Origin: Phocaeicola_A sp036804505
GTDB taxonomy: Bacteria; Bacteroidota; Bacteroidia; Bacteroidales; Bacteroidaceae
Direction of reading: 5' to 3'
Assembly: GCA_036804505.1 (NCBI GenBank)
Contig: DAIRSI010000006.1
Coordinates: 1 to 64,000, forward strand
DNA: 64,000 nt
A program made the position numbers and the translations under genes. The notes beneath the pieces are model-generated. The model worked only from the letters and a program-made list of their open reading frames with translations, made no database searches and was not told the DNA's origin. Each line of letters opens with the position of its first letter. Position 1 is the stretch's first letter. Positions 42,177-50,744 of the stretch are shown here, piece after piece.

Positions 42177-44552
42177 ATGAATTTCATCATTAATCTAAAG
42201 AACGCCGTTCGCAACCTGAATCGTCGCGGACAGCACAACACAGTCAAGATTCTCTGTCTTGGAGTGGGACTGGCTATTGGTAGTGTCATCATAGCCAAAG
42301 TGTATTTCGAACAAAGCTATGACTCGTTTTTCCCGAACATAGACCGTACTTATCTAATCAACGAGAAATACATCCGAGAAGGGGAACTGAAAGAATACCA
42401 GCAAACCAGCGGAGCCATCGCTCCGGGAATGAAGCGCTATGCACCCCAGATAGAAGCTGCCACGCGTTATACCTACGTAAGCAATGAAACGACCTGCATC
42501 GCCGAGAACAAGAACAAATACAGTGTCAAAAGCGTTATTCTGGCAGACAGCTGCTTCTTCGATGTGCTGAGCCGCCGCATCCTTGCAGGCGATCCAAAGA
42601 AAGCGCTGAGCAATCCTGAATCCGGCATGATAAGCCGAAGTCTGGCCGAAAAGATCGGTCCCAATGCTTTAGGGAGTAAAATCACTTTCCCGGCATTGAA
42701 TATCACAGTCACCGTGGGAGGCATCTACGAGGATATTCCGCAGAACTCCTATCTGAAAGACGTGGATGCCATCGGTTCTTTGAATGCCTATTCCAGGCTA
42801 TCTACCGAAAACTGGGTAGGCAATGACCGCTACATTTCCTACATTCGTCTGGTTCCGGGGACAACGACATCCGCTCTTACTCCATCCATTGAAAAGATGA
42901 TGAAAGAGAACATGGATCTCGCAAGCATGCAGAAATCCGGAGTGACGCTCAGCTTCTCTTTCACCCCCGTCACCAAGCTTCACACGGACGATCCTACCGT
43001 GAAGCGCATGACGTGGATTCTTTCCCTGCTCGCCTTCATCCTCATTTTCTCATCCATCATGAACTATCTGCTCATCGTCATCGGCAACATGATAGGCCGC
43101 GCCAAGGAAATGGCCGTACACAAAAGTTATGGTGCCGAGCCGCGAAACATCCATGCCATCGTCTTCACCGAAAGCCTTGTGCATCTCGTGCTGGCCATCA
43201 TTCTGGCAGCCCTGCTCATCTTCATCTGCAAAGGGACCGTTGAGGACCTGCTGGACGCACCGCTCTCGGCATTGCTCCTCAACAAGGGAAGCTGGATAAT
43301 CGGTGCCGTGTGCCTGCTTATCCTGTTTATCACGGGGTATCTTCCGGGCGTGCTTTATTCACGCATTCCGGTATCGGCAGCCTTTCGCGGATATTCCGAA
43401 AACCGCCGCCGCTGGAAGCTCTCTTTGCTTGCCATCCAATTTGTCGCCGCAGGATTCCTTTTCAGTCTGCTCTTCGTCATCAACCGGCAGTACAATCTTA
43501 TGGTGAATGACAAAACAGGTTATGACTATGAGAATCTTGCCTACATAGACATGAGCGGCGCCAAGAAGAAGGACCGCATCAAAGCCGTAGGCGAATTGCA
43601 GAAATCATCGAAGGTAGAGAACATTTCGGCTTCGTATGAACTCCCCACCATCGGGGGAGCGAGCGGAAACAATGTATCTCTGCCCGGAGAAGATACAGAA
43701 CTGTTCAACGGACTGGACCTCTACTACGTATCAGACAATTACATCAAAACCCTGGGTATGAAAATCATCGCCGGAAGGAATTTCACCGAACATGCCGACA
43801 GCTTGAGCGAGGTAATGGTGAGCCGTGCTTTCGTGGAAAAGATGGATTCCCTGAAGCACTGGAACGGACAAGCCGTCGGTCATCAGGTTTTTATCACAGG
43901 TCATGGAGAAATAAACCATGGAGTATTTACCATTTGCGGAGTATATGAAAACGTGCGCAACCAAAGTCTGAACTCCAACGATGTGCGTCCTTCTTTTCTG
44001 TTCTATACCAAGGTACCTCCCTACTACATCCTTATCCGCTTCCACAAGTTGGATGAAGAGTCCATGACCGAAGCACAGAACACCATAAAGCGACTGTTCC
44101 CCGACAAAGACTTCACCCTTCGTTCCTACCGCACGGATATGATCAATCTCTACCGGGATTCCTTCAAATTCCGCAATGCTGTGATGATAAGCAGCATCGT
44201 CACCCTCATCATTGCCCTCATCGGCCTCATCGGATATTCCAATGACGAAGTGAACCGCCGCCGCAAAGAAATAGCCATCCGCAAGGTGAACGGAGCGCAA
44301 GTGAGCGACATCTTGAAGATTTTCCTGAAAGATATCCTGCGCATTGCCCTTCCTTCCATCCTCGTCGGCGAAATCTGTTCCGCCTGGGTAGGGGTGAAAT
44401 GGCTGCAGCAGTTTGCCGAAAAGGCACCTCTCAACACAGGAATCTTCATCGGTTGCGGTGTGGCGATACTTGCCATCATTCTGGCAGCGGTGAACTTCAA
44501 CTGCTACCGCGTGGCAAACAGCAACCCTGTGGATTATCTGAAAGGAGAATAA
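42177..44552 (+). CDS. ABC transporter permease, MacB/FtsX type
   Basis: A 791-residue protein with two MacB-like units: each has a membrane helix, a periplasmic core domain, and three further helices (about 285-380 and 665-780). The C-terminal FtsX part reads NDEVNRRRKEIAIRKVNGAQ, the usual coupling helix region. No fused ATPase; that is the next gene. Bacteroidetes proteins of this size are common and are thought to move lipophilic compounds, peptides or lipoproteins; the cargo is unknown. Confidence 0.9.
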   Translation: MNFIINLKNAVRNLNRRGQHNTVKILCLGVGLAIGSVIIAKVYFEQSYDSFFPNIDRTYLINEKYIREGELKEYQQTSGAIAPGMKRYAPQIEAATRYTYVSNETTCIAENKNKYSVKSVILADSCFFDVLSRRILAGDPKKALSNPESGMISRSLAEKIGPNALGSKITFPALNITVTVGGIYEDIPQNSYLKDVDAIGSLNAYSRLSTENWVGNDRYISYIRLVPGTTTSALTPSIEKMMKENMDLASMQKSGVTLSFSFTPVTKLHTDDPTVKRMTWILSLLAFILIFSSIMNYLLIVIGNMIGRAKEMAVHKSYGAEPRNIHAIVFTESLVHLVLAIILAALLIFICKGTVEDLLDAPLSALLLNKGSWIIGAVCLLILFITGYLPGVLYSRIPVSAAFRGYSENRRRWKLSLLAIQFVAAGFLFSLLFVINRQYNLMVNDKTGYDYENLAYIDMSGAKKKDRIKAVGELQKSSKVENISASYELPTIGGASGNNVSLPGEDTELFNGLDLYYVSDNYIKTLGMKIIAGRNFTEHADSLSEVMVSRAFVEKMDSLKHWNGQAVGHQVFITGHGEINHGVFTICGVYENVRNQSLNSNDVRPSFLFYTKVPPYYILIRFHKLDEESMTEAQNTIKRLFPDKDFTLRSYRTDMINLYRDSFKFRNAVMISSIVTLIIALIGLIGYSNDEVNRRRKEIAIRKVNGAQVSDILKIFLKDILRIALPSILVGEICSAWVGVKWLQQFAEKAPLNTGIFIGCGVAILAIILAAVNFNCYRVANSNPVDYLKGE

Positions 44553-44577
44553 TAACAAAACAAAAAACATACATATT

Positions 44578-45258
44578 ATGATCAAGATTGAAAACTTATG
44601 CAAATCGTTTCGCACGGAAGAAGTGGAAACCATTGCACTGAACAATGTATCTCTCGAAGTAAAAGACAATGAATTCGCAGCCATCATGGGTCCGTCGGGT
44701 TGCGGAAAGTCCACCTTGCTGAATATTCTGGGACTCCTGGACAATCCCACAAGCGGCTCGTATTGGCTCGACGGCAAAGAAGTGGGCACCTTGAAAGAGC
44801 GTGACCGCACCCTCGTGCGCAAAGGTCAGATAGGCTTTGTGTTCCAGAGCTTCAACCTCATCGACGAACTGAACGTAGCCGAAAATGTGGAGCTTCCCCT
44901 CACCTACCTCAATGTGAAAGCCTCCGAGCGCAAGGAACGCGTAAAGGAAATTCTCAAGCGTATGAACATCAGTCATCGTGCCTCGCACTTTCCTCAGCAG
45001 CTCAGTGGCGGACAGCAGCAACGTGTGGCCATTGCCCGTGCAGTGATTTCAAATCCCAAGATGATTCTGGCCGATGAACCTACCGGAAACCTCGACAGCA
45101 AGAACGGCGAAGAGGTGATGAATCTGCTCACGGAACTCAACCGCGAAGGCACCACCATTGTGATGGTCACCCACAACAAGCATGATGCCACCTTTGCCCA
45201 TCGCACCATCAACCTCTTCGATGGTCAGATTGTGGAATCGGTAGGCGATTTCATTTAG
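44578..45258 (+). CDS. ABC transporter ATPase, MacB/LolD type
   Basis: The 226-residue ATPase has Walker A GPSGCGKST (about 38-46), a Q-loop at FVFQSFNL, the signature LSGGQQQRVAIARA, Walker B MILADEPTGNLD and the switch His in VTHNK. It lies 25 bases after the permease and completes the TolC-adaptor-permease-ATPase set. No clear T-tailed terminator follows; instead the first VapE-flanking dyad is found 39 bases on. Confidence 0.93.
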   Translation: MIKIENLCKSFRTEEVETIALNNVSLEVKDNEFAAIMGPSGCGKSTLLNILGLLDNPTSGSYWLDGKEVGTLKERDRTLVRKGQIGFVFQSFNLIDELNVAENVELPLTYLNVKASERKERVKEILKRMNISHRASHFPQQLSGGQQQRVAIARAVISNPKMILADEPTGNLDSKNGEEVMNLLTELNREGTTIVMVTHNKHDATFAHRTINLFDGQIVESVGDFI

Positions 45259-45296
45259 CGGCAGAAATTCCAACTACAAAAAGTTTGCCTTATGCT

Positions 45297-45341
45297 CCTG
45301 TCACCACAATCTTCTGTGAATGAACAGATTGTGGTGACAGG
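45297..45341. repeat. Left flanking dyad of the VapE cassette
   Basis: CCTGTCACCACAATCT at 45297-45312 is the exact reverse complement of 45326-45341. The inner core GTCACCA ... TGGTGAC spans 39 bp (45300-45338). There is no T run, so it is not a typical terminator. A related dyad of the same 39-bp span lies at 46957-46995. Confidence 0.8.
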
Positions 45342-45347
45342 ACGAAA

Positions 45348-46502
45348 TCAGGCAGCTTGAACCCGGTACAAAGCTCCGTACTTATTCTTTACCTTTTCCA
45401 CTCCCATCATGGCAAGATGTTTGCCGAAAACGGCAATATTCACCTCCCGCATGGTGGAATGACTCTTTCTCCTCAGCGTTTCGTAGATTTCCGTGATGGA
45501 AAGAAGACGGGCCTTCTCGTCCTTCCCGGGAATGGTGAAGCAGCTGAAGAAGAGTGTTTCTTCCAAAGGACGACGCGTGAAGACCAAATTCCTTTTCATC
45601 AAGCGGGTTTCTTCCGTAGTTGTCAGCCAATAGCGCTTGCCGTGTTCCAGTTCTTCCTTCAGCTGGGCATAAATCTGTACATAATCCAAGTTGCCCAACC
45701 GGATGGCACGCGTCACTTCCACTGGGAAAAAACGGCGGCTTCCGGTGGAATCGGTGAGGATTTCGCGGAAATTGCTGGTTCCGATGAACGAAGCCCTTCG
45801 AGGCATACGGCTGTAGTTCTTCTGATAAGGCTTGCAGATGTTCACATCCGCCATCTGGAGAATGTTTTTCAGACGCGCCATCTTCACTTCCGTCATGCGG
45901 TTTATCTCATCAATGTTGATGAGGGCAAAGGAGGACAACTTCTTCACACAGTTACTCTCAGCCGTCACATCAAACTCATCGGTGTAGAGCTCGCGGAGTT
46001 CCGGAGGAAGTAGCGTGCGGCAGAAGGTGGATTTCCTGATTCCCTGACGGGCATTGTAGAGCACCGGAGTGAGGCAGTTGCCGTGCATCTCGCTACGTCC
46101 CTGCCATTGGGCCACCATGCCCAGCATCCAGCGGTGGAACACACTCATCCACATCCTTTCGGTACTCACTTTCTGTGCCAAAGGACGGATGCGGTCCTTG
46201 CCGTCCCACTTCGGAAGGGTGTCCAAATAGTCCTTGAGCGGTTCGTAAACGGGAATCAGGGAGGAATTCAGATAGCGCTTCACATCCCGATCCAGGCAGT
46301 CGATGTTTGCCTCGATAGCTGCCATAATCACGGCATTCATTTCCCTCGCGCCGATGGGCCTGAAAGGTCCACCCTCCTTGCGGCTGCGGTATTCACACTG
46401 TTCGCTCAGGGCACTGTAGCGAATTTCATAATTCTCTGCGAAAAACTCATGCAATTGACGCATGACGGTTTTCAGTTTTGTTTGTTCTGTTTTCATACTC
46501 AT
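45348..46502 (-). CDS. VapE-family P-loop protein (virulence-associated E)
   Basis: VapE proteins are superfamily-3-helicase-like ATPases, often coded by phages, satellites and integrated elements. Here a 384-residue form begins at MSMKTEQTK; the open frame extends further upstream only by running through a repeat array. Motifs: P-loop-like ARQGIRKSTF (151-160), where the usual Gly before Lys is Arg; Walker B LINIDEIN with acidic 198-199; sensor FIGTSN; and the Arg-rich GSRRFFPVEV. The N-terminal primase-like domain of longer VapE proteins is missing. No integrase or replication gene is adjacent. Two matching dyads bracket the gene. Confidence 0.82.
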   Translation of the reverse strand: MSMKTEQTKLKTVMRQLHEFFAENYEIRYSALSEQCEYRSRKEGGPFRPIGAREMNAVIMAAIEANIDCLDRDVKRYLNSSLIPVYEPLKDYLDTLPKWDGKDRIRPLAQKVSTERMWMSVFHRWMLGMVAQWQGRSEMHGNCLTPVLYNARQGIRKSTFCRTLLPPELRELYTDEFDVTAESNCVKKLSSFALINIDEINRMTEVKMARLKNILQMADVNICKPYQKNYSRMPRRASFIGTSNFREILTDSTGSRRFFPVEVTRAIRLGNLDYVQIYAQLKEELEHGKRYWLTTTEETRLMKRNLVFTRRPLEETLFFSCFTIPGKDEKARLLSITEIYETLRRKSHSTMREVNIAVFGKHLAMMGVEKVKNKYGALYRVQAA

Positions 46503-46656
46503 TTTTATCGGTTTTTCCACAAAGATAATACGGGCAATATAGGGTTTCCAAATCTTTTGTTGCACTTTTGTAAAATATGTATAGCTTACCCTGACATACC
46601 TATAAAACCTTCCTTCAGAGACTATGAAACCATACTCAGATGCCTGGAAAAGTATC

Positions 46657-46744
46657 GTCTCACGAGCGTGGTACGCACGAGCCACGGACGTGGTACGTGC
46701 GTACCACATAGGTGAGACGCACGTACCACGTTTGTGGGACGATA
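46657..46744. repeat. Tandem array of four 22-bp units (array C)
   Basis: Units begin at 46657, 46679, 46701 and 46723. Each contains CAC-N4-6-GTG, best seen as CCACGGACGTGG in unit 2 and CCACGTTTGTGG in unit 4, followed by a spacer of the type TACGTGC or GACGCAC. It is GC-rich in contrast to its AT-rich surroundings. It lies about 155 bp upstream of the VapE start. Confidence 0.8.
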
Positions 46745-46950
46745 GAATTCCACTTGAATAAGGATAAAAACAACGTGAAATAAGGGTAAAAAAGGGGGTA
46801 TTTAGGGAAACCTCTAGATTCATTGCGAAAGATTATTATATTCATAATGGAAAGAGCATCCAGGTTTTCTGTCAAAAATATAATTTCAAAGATGGTGAAA
46901 ATTCTTGTCAAGGAATCGCCAAAATATTTGAGGACGGGCAAAGTTTTTTC

Positions 46951-47001
46951 GCTCGTGTCACCACAAAACGCTGAAAACCAACAAATACTGGTGACGGGAG
47001 C
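46951..47001. repeat. Right flanking dyad of the VapE cassette
   Basis: GCTCGTGTCACCA at 46951-46963 and TGGTGACGGGAGC at 46989-47001 are complementary at 11 of 13 positions. The inner GTCACCA ... TGGTGAC spans 39 bp (46957-46995), the same span and arms as the left dyad. Loop sequences differ. Confidence 0.75.
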
Positions 47002-47081
47002 TTAGGGCAAACTGTTTGTAATGATAGTTTTTTATATTTGACAATATTCTTATTAATATGTTATATAACATTCGGCTTTTG

Positions 47082-47120
47082 TGATTAGTTAATCATTTGA
47101 CTTACTAACTTTGTTAATCA
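47082..47120 (+). promoter_or_regulatory. Promoter and candidate operator of the SSS symporter
   Basis: TAACTTTG at 47106-47113 fits the -7 element. A 14-bp dyad TGATTA-GT-TAATCA lies at 47082-47095 just upstream, and GTTAATCA is repeated at 47088 and 47113. The dyad is placed where a repressor or activator could act. Confidence 0.45.
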
Positions 47121-47179
47121 AAAAAAACAAATGAGCAGAAACCGACCTTTATGAAAAGTTTATATATATAAAAGAGAAA

Positions 47180-48634
47180 ATGGGACTGTCAACATTAGAT
47201 TACATAGTTTTTCTTATTTTTATAATAGGTACAATAATCTTTGGATGTTCTTTTTTTTCTAACAAAAGGAACTCGAAAGAATACACCTCTGCAGGAGGAA
47301 AACTTTCGGCATGGGTAGTCGGGATGTCGATTTTTGCTACGTACGTAAGCAGCATAAGTTTTCTAGCCTTGCCGGGAAATGCATACATGGGGAATTGGAA
47401 TCCTTTCGTATTTAGTTTATCCATTCCACTGGCTTCCTGGGTAGCAGCACGTTATTTTGTGCCATTTTATAGGAAAAACGATTGTATTTCTGCGTATGGA
47501 TTTTTGGAAGAAAGGTTCGGATATTGGGCCAGGGTTTATGCTTCCTGTTGTTATCTTCTGACACAAATTGCTCGAATAGGATCTGTTTTGTACTTGATGG
47601 CACTGCCATTACATGTCATGCTGGGTTGGAGTGTACCTTCCATTATAATATTAACAGGCTTATGTGTTATTATCTATTCAGTATTAGGTGGAATTTCGGC
47701 AGTGATATGGACTGATGCAATACAAGGCATTATTCTTATAACAGGAGCATTGGCTTGTGCATTGATTTTATTGTTTTCCATACCTGGCGGTCCAAGCCAA
47801 CTCTTTAGTATAGCCATAAAATATCATAAGTTTTCATTAGGGAGCTTTGGTATCGAACTGAATGACACGACATTTTGGGTAACTCTCCTCTATGGCATCT
47901 TTATTAATCTGCAAAATTATGGAATAGATCAAAATTATGTACAACGGTATAAAACGGCAAAAGATGATAGAAGCGCACGTTCTGCGGCTCTATTTGGCGG
48001 ATTGCTGTATGTACCTGTCAGCATGTTTTTCTTTTTTATAGGAACAGCTCTATTTGTTTATTATAAGGTATATCCAGACCTACTCCCTGCAGGGACACCG
48101 AATGATGGTGTTTTCCCGTATTTTATTGTAAATGGTCTTCCTACAGGAATTACAGGTTTACTGATTGCCGCAATTTGTGCTGCCGGGATGAGTACAGTTT
48201 CCACAAGCATTAACAGTTCCGCAACAATTATTCTAACAGATTTTTTTCAGCACAAAAAATTATTATCAGAAAAAAAGAAAATGAAGATTCTATATGCATC
48301 ATCATTTATCCTTGGATTCTTGGGAGTCGGCCTCGGCGTTGCTCTCATGTCTGTTCAAAGTGCTCTGGAAGCTTGGTGGAGTTTGGCAGCCATTTTTAGC
48401 GGCGGCATGCTGGGATTGTTCCTCCTGGGCTATTTAACCAAGCGTGTTAAGAGCATTCATGCAAGTATCGGTGTTACTTGTGGAGTAATCCTTATAGCCT
48501 GGATGAGTTCAAATGAAAATATATATTTCCATAAATATTTAACGATCGTATTTGGTACAATAGCAATATTCCTTATCGGTTTTCTTTCAGCAATCATATT
48601 ACGCAGACATTCTGAAAAAGCCAGAACACAATAA
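47180..48634 (+). CDS. Sodium:solute symporter (SSS family)
   Basis: A 484-residue inner-membrane protein with about 13 helices. Family marks include the unwound first helix region (FATYVSSISFLALPG), GGISAVIWTDAIQG and AICAAGMSTVSTSINSSATI, the conserved Na2-site serines. The SSS family imports sugars, sialic acid, amino acids or vitamins with Na+; the substrate here cannot be assigned, and no catabolic genes are next to it. Confidence 0.88.
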   Translation: MGLSTLDYIVFLIFIIGTIIFGCSFFSNKRNSKEYTSAGGKLSAWVVGMSIFATYVSSISFLALPGNAYMGNWNPFVFSLSIPLASWVAARYFVPFYRKNDCISAYGFLEERFGYWARVYASCCYLLTQIARIGSVLYLMALPLHVMLGWSVPSIIILTGLCVIIYSVLGGISAVIWTDAIQGIILITGALACALILLFSIPGGPSQLFSIAIKYHKFSLGSFGIELNDTTFWVTLLYGIFINLQNYGIDQNYVQRYKTAKDDRSARSAALFGGLLYVPVSMFFFFIGTALFVYYKVYPDLLPAGTPNDGVFPYFIVNGLPTGITGLLIAAICAAGMSTVSTSINSSATIILTDFFQHKKLLSEKKKMKILYASSFILGFLGVGLGVALMSVQSALEAWWSLAAIFSGGMLGLFLLGYLTKRVKSIHASIGVTCGVILIAWMSSNENIYFHKYLTIVFGTIAIFLIGFLSAIILRRHSEKARTQ

Positions 48635-48711
48635 ATAAAATTTTTCTCTCCTCCATGCAAGGTTTCATCATTACGGGATTTATATAGTAGAAACCCATTA
48701 AAAACGTTACA

Positions 48712-49455
48712 ATGATGAAAACTTTAAGAATGACTTTATTATCGATGACGATCTTGATTACGTCAATTAGCTTGCAATCATGTCTGGATGATGATGACGA
48801 TTATCCGGCATCCGTGAGATACCCGAATGCTCTTGTCACCGTAAAGACAGGTAATGCCGACAGCTGTTATTTTCAGTTGGATGACAAGACGACATTATTT
48901 CCTACCAATCTAAGCAAACATCCCTATGGCAAAAAAGAAGTACGGGCCTTGGTAAATTTTTCTGAGACAAATGAAAACAGCCATGGATATTCGAAAGCCG
49001 TTCACGTGAATTGGATTGACAGCATCCTAACCAAACCTGCCATTCCGAGCTTAGGCGTTGAATCTGACAAGAAGTATGGAAAAGACCCCGTAGAGATAAT
49101 CAATGACTGGGTAACCATTGCCGAAGACGGCTACCTAACACTTCGCTTCCGCTCCATCTGGAGCACCGGCAGAACACATTGGGTAAATCTTCTTACAAAC
49201 GTAAACGCCGAGAATCCGTACGAAGTTGAATTCCGCCATAATGCCGAGGGAGACACCAACGGAAGATGGGGGGATGCCCTGGTTGCATTCAATCTGAAAG
49301 ACCTTCCGGACACACAAGGAAAGACCGTGAAACTGAAACTGCGGTGGAATTCTTTCAGCGGAGAAAAAACAGCAGAATTCAATTATTGCAGCCAAAAAGG
49401 GACAAAAGGCTCCTTGCAAGTTGAAAACTTGAAAATTACTACAAATCTAAAATAA
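48712..49455 (+). CDS. NigD-like lipoprotein
   Basis: The N-terminus carries a lipoprotein signal (lipobox LQSC, Cys near 23) followed by LDDDDDYP, an acidic surface-export-type tail. The remaining sequence shows the two beta-rich parts of NigD-like proteins (e.g. DWVTIAEDGYLTLRFRSIW and VEFRHNAEGD). NigD was first linked to a bacteriocin-like locus; the function of family members is unknown. It is complete at 247 residues. Confidence 0.8.
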   Translation: MMKTLRMTLLSMTILITSISLQSCLDDDDDYPASVRYPNALVTVKTGNADSCYFQLDDKTTLFPTNLSKHPYGKKEVRALVNFSETNENSHGYSKAVHVNWIDSILTKPAIPSLGVESDKKYGKDPVEIINDWVTIAEDGYLTLRFRSIWSTGRTHWVNLLTNVNAENPYEVEFRHNAEGDTNGRWGDALVAFNLKDLPDTQGKTVKLKLRWNSFSGEKTAEFNYCSQKGTKGSLQVENLKITTNLK

Positions 49456-49465
49456 ATTGAAAATA

Positions 49466-49502
49466 AATCCGATACCATGCAAGATATCGCAAAAATCGGA
49501 TT
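49466..49502 (+). terminator. Weak hairpin between the NigD-like and DUF4840-like genes
   Basis: AATCCGAT (49466-49473) pairs with ATCGGATT (49495-49502) across a 21-base loop; it lacks a T run. It might attenuate read-through. Confidence 0.25.
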
Positions 49503-49554
49503 CTTATATATGAGTACTCAGGATATATTATTGTTTAATTTAAAAAGAAAGAAA

Positions 49555-50103
49555 ATGAAATCTAACAAATTATTTAAAAGTTTATTATTTATGTTCTGTT
49601 GTTTGAGTACCCTTGCTTTGGTGTCTTGTGACAATGATGATAACGATCCGGTGCCAAGCAACGCAAAAGAGGTATTAGGGGACTATACAGGTACTATTAC
49701 CGTAAACAGCAACAAAGAGTCAGTAGGTGTAAACATCAATAAGACAGTAGCGATTAGTGCTTTCCCTATAAAAGAGATTGTTACTGCTGTAGTTGACAAG
49801 ACTCATCAGGAAGAGGCTCTGAAATCACTGAAGGAAACACCCTATTCGATGGATTATAATGCTTCGGCTACCGACAAAGCCATCGCGCTTTCTCTTACGC
49901 CAAAAGAGCTCGACTTCGATATGACAGTAGGCGGAAAAAGCCAGAAAGTAAAAGTAACTTTCGCTTCATCGGCTACAGGATCTTATGTGATTGCAGACAA
50001 AGCTCTTGCCCTCACACTCAAAGCGGAGAGCATAAGCATAGACGGAACGAAAGTAAGCCCGTTCACTGCCATCGACTTCGTTCTTGCAGCAAAAAAGAAA
50101 TAA
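49555..50103 (+). CDS. DUF4840-type lipoprotein
   Basis: I start this gene at the Met at 49555, which begins a typical lipoprotein signal (lipobox LVSC) followed by acidic DNDDNDP; the frame's 26 extra upstream codons are not signal-like and contain the hairpin. The body is about 150 residues of beta-rich sequence (DYTGTITVNSNKESVGVNIN). Similar Bacteroides proteins are classed as DUF4840, to my memory. Function unknown; probably surface or periplasmic. Confidence 0.7.
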   Translation: MKSNKLFKSLLFMFCCLSTLALVSCDNDDNDPVPSNAKEVLGDYTGTITVNSNKESVGVNINKTVAISAFPIKEIVTAVVDKTHQEEALKSLKETPYSMDYNASATDKAIALSLTPKELDFDMTVGGKSQKVKVTFASSATGSYVIADKALALTLKAESISIDGTKVSPFTAIDFVLAAKKK

Positions 50104-50126
50104 ATTTATTCTAACCCATTTCAAAA

Positions 50127-50163
50127 AAAGGAGGAGCACTCTGAGTAAAAGTGTTCCTCCTTT
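50127..50163. terminator. Rho-independent terminator
   Basis: AAAGGAGGAGCACT at 50127-50140 pairs with AGTGTTCCTCCTTT at 50150-50163 (one G-T pair). It ends the lipoprotein transcript and separates it from the sigma-factor operon. Confidence 0.8.
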
Positions 50164-50171
50164 CTACCACT

Positions 50172-50744
50172 ATGATGTATATCGGCAACATGAAAGAGAC
50201 GGACCTTGTCCTGCTCATCCGGAAGAAAGATGCCCGCGCGATGAAGACCCTTTACGGTCGTTACATCGGGTATCTCACGGCTACGTGCTCCCGTTACATC
50301 GTTCGTGAAGATGACGTAAAAGACATCCTGCAGGAGAGTTTCATCAAGATATTCACGTCTCTGGATAAATTTGAATACCGCGGTGAAGGTTCCTTGAAAG
50401 CCTGGATGACACGCATCGTAGTAAATGAATCGTTGAAATTTCTCAAGAAAAGCAAAGAAGTGGATCTCATCCAATACACATGGGACTTACCTGAAACAGA
50501 AGATATGGAAGAACCTGATATAAACGAAGTCCCTACATCAGTGATACAGGAAATGATACAGGATTTGCCCGTCGGCTATAGAACCGTTTTCAACCTTTAT
50601 GTATTCGAACAGAAGACTCATAAAGAAATTGCCGAATTGCTGAATATCAGAGAAGATTCATCAGCCTCTCAATTGCACAGGGCTAAAAGCATTCTGGCAA
50701 AAAAGATTAAGGAATATACCTCAGTAAAACAAGATTGTCTATGA
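50172..50744 (+). CDS. ECF-type RNA polymerase sigma factor
   Basis: Sigma-70 region 2 is seen at VKDILQESFIKIFTSLDKFEY (about 45-65) with KAWMTRIVVNESLKFL, and region 4 at LPVGYRTVFNLYVFEQKTHK and ELLNIREDSSASQLHRAK. The -35-recognising helix sits in region 4. The frame opens at 50151 inside a terminator, so I take the first ATG at 50172; the Mets at 50175 and 50190 are also possible. The stop overlaps the next start by 4 bases (ATGA), as expected for a sigma/anti-sigma pair. Confidence 0.88.
   Translation: MMYIGNMKETDLVLLIRKKDARAMKTLYGRYIGYLTATCSRYIVREDDVKDILQESFIKIFTSLDKFEYRGEGSLKAWMTRIVVNESLKFLKKSKEVDLIQYTWDLPETEDMEEPDINEVPTSVIQEMIQDLPVGYRTVFNLYVFEQKTHKEIAELLNIREDSSASQLHRAKSILAKKIKEYTSVKQDCL

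Larger units (their letters stand above)
46503..47179. other. Intergenic region upstream of VapE and the SSS symporter
   Basis: Contains the VapE leader, the 22-bp array C (46657-46744), the right flanking dyad (46951-47001) and the divergent promoter region of the symporter. Open frames across it are artefacts of the repeats. Otherwise AT-rich with no gene seen. Confidence 0.55.

Noticed and set aside
43731..44822. 363-codon open frame antisense to the MacB-like permease
   Set aside because: Runs across the end of one real gene and the start of the next; His/Val-rich composition typical of antisense frames.
45297..45341. Terminator of the ABC efflux operon
   Set aside because: Strong stem but no T run after it on either strand, and it has a matching partner beyond the VapE gene, which fits a paired element better.
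46503..46823. N-terminal extension of the VapE frame
   Set aside because: The extra 107 codons run through the 22-bp array and AT-rich leader; the family-like sequence starts only at the Met at 46502.
49477..49554. Upstream start of the DUF4840-like lipoprotein
   Set aside because: The extra 26 codons hide the lipoprotein signal and overlap a hairpin; the Met at 49555 gives a proper signal peptide.
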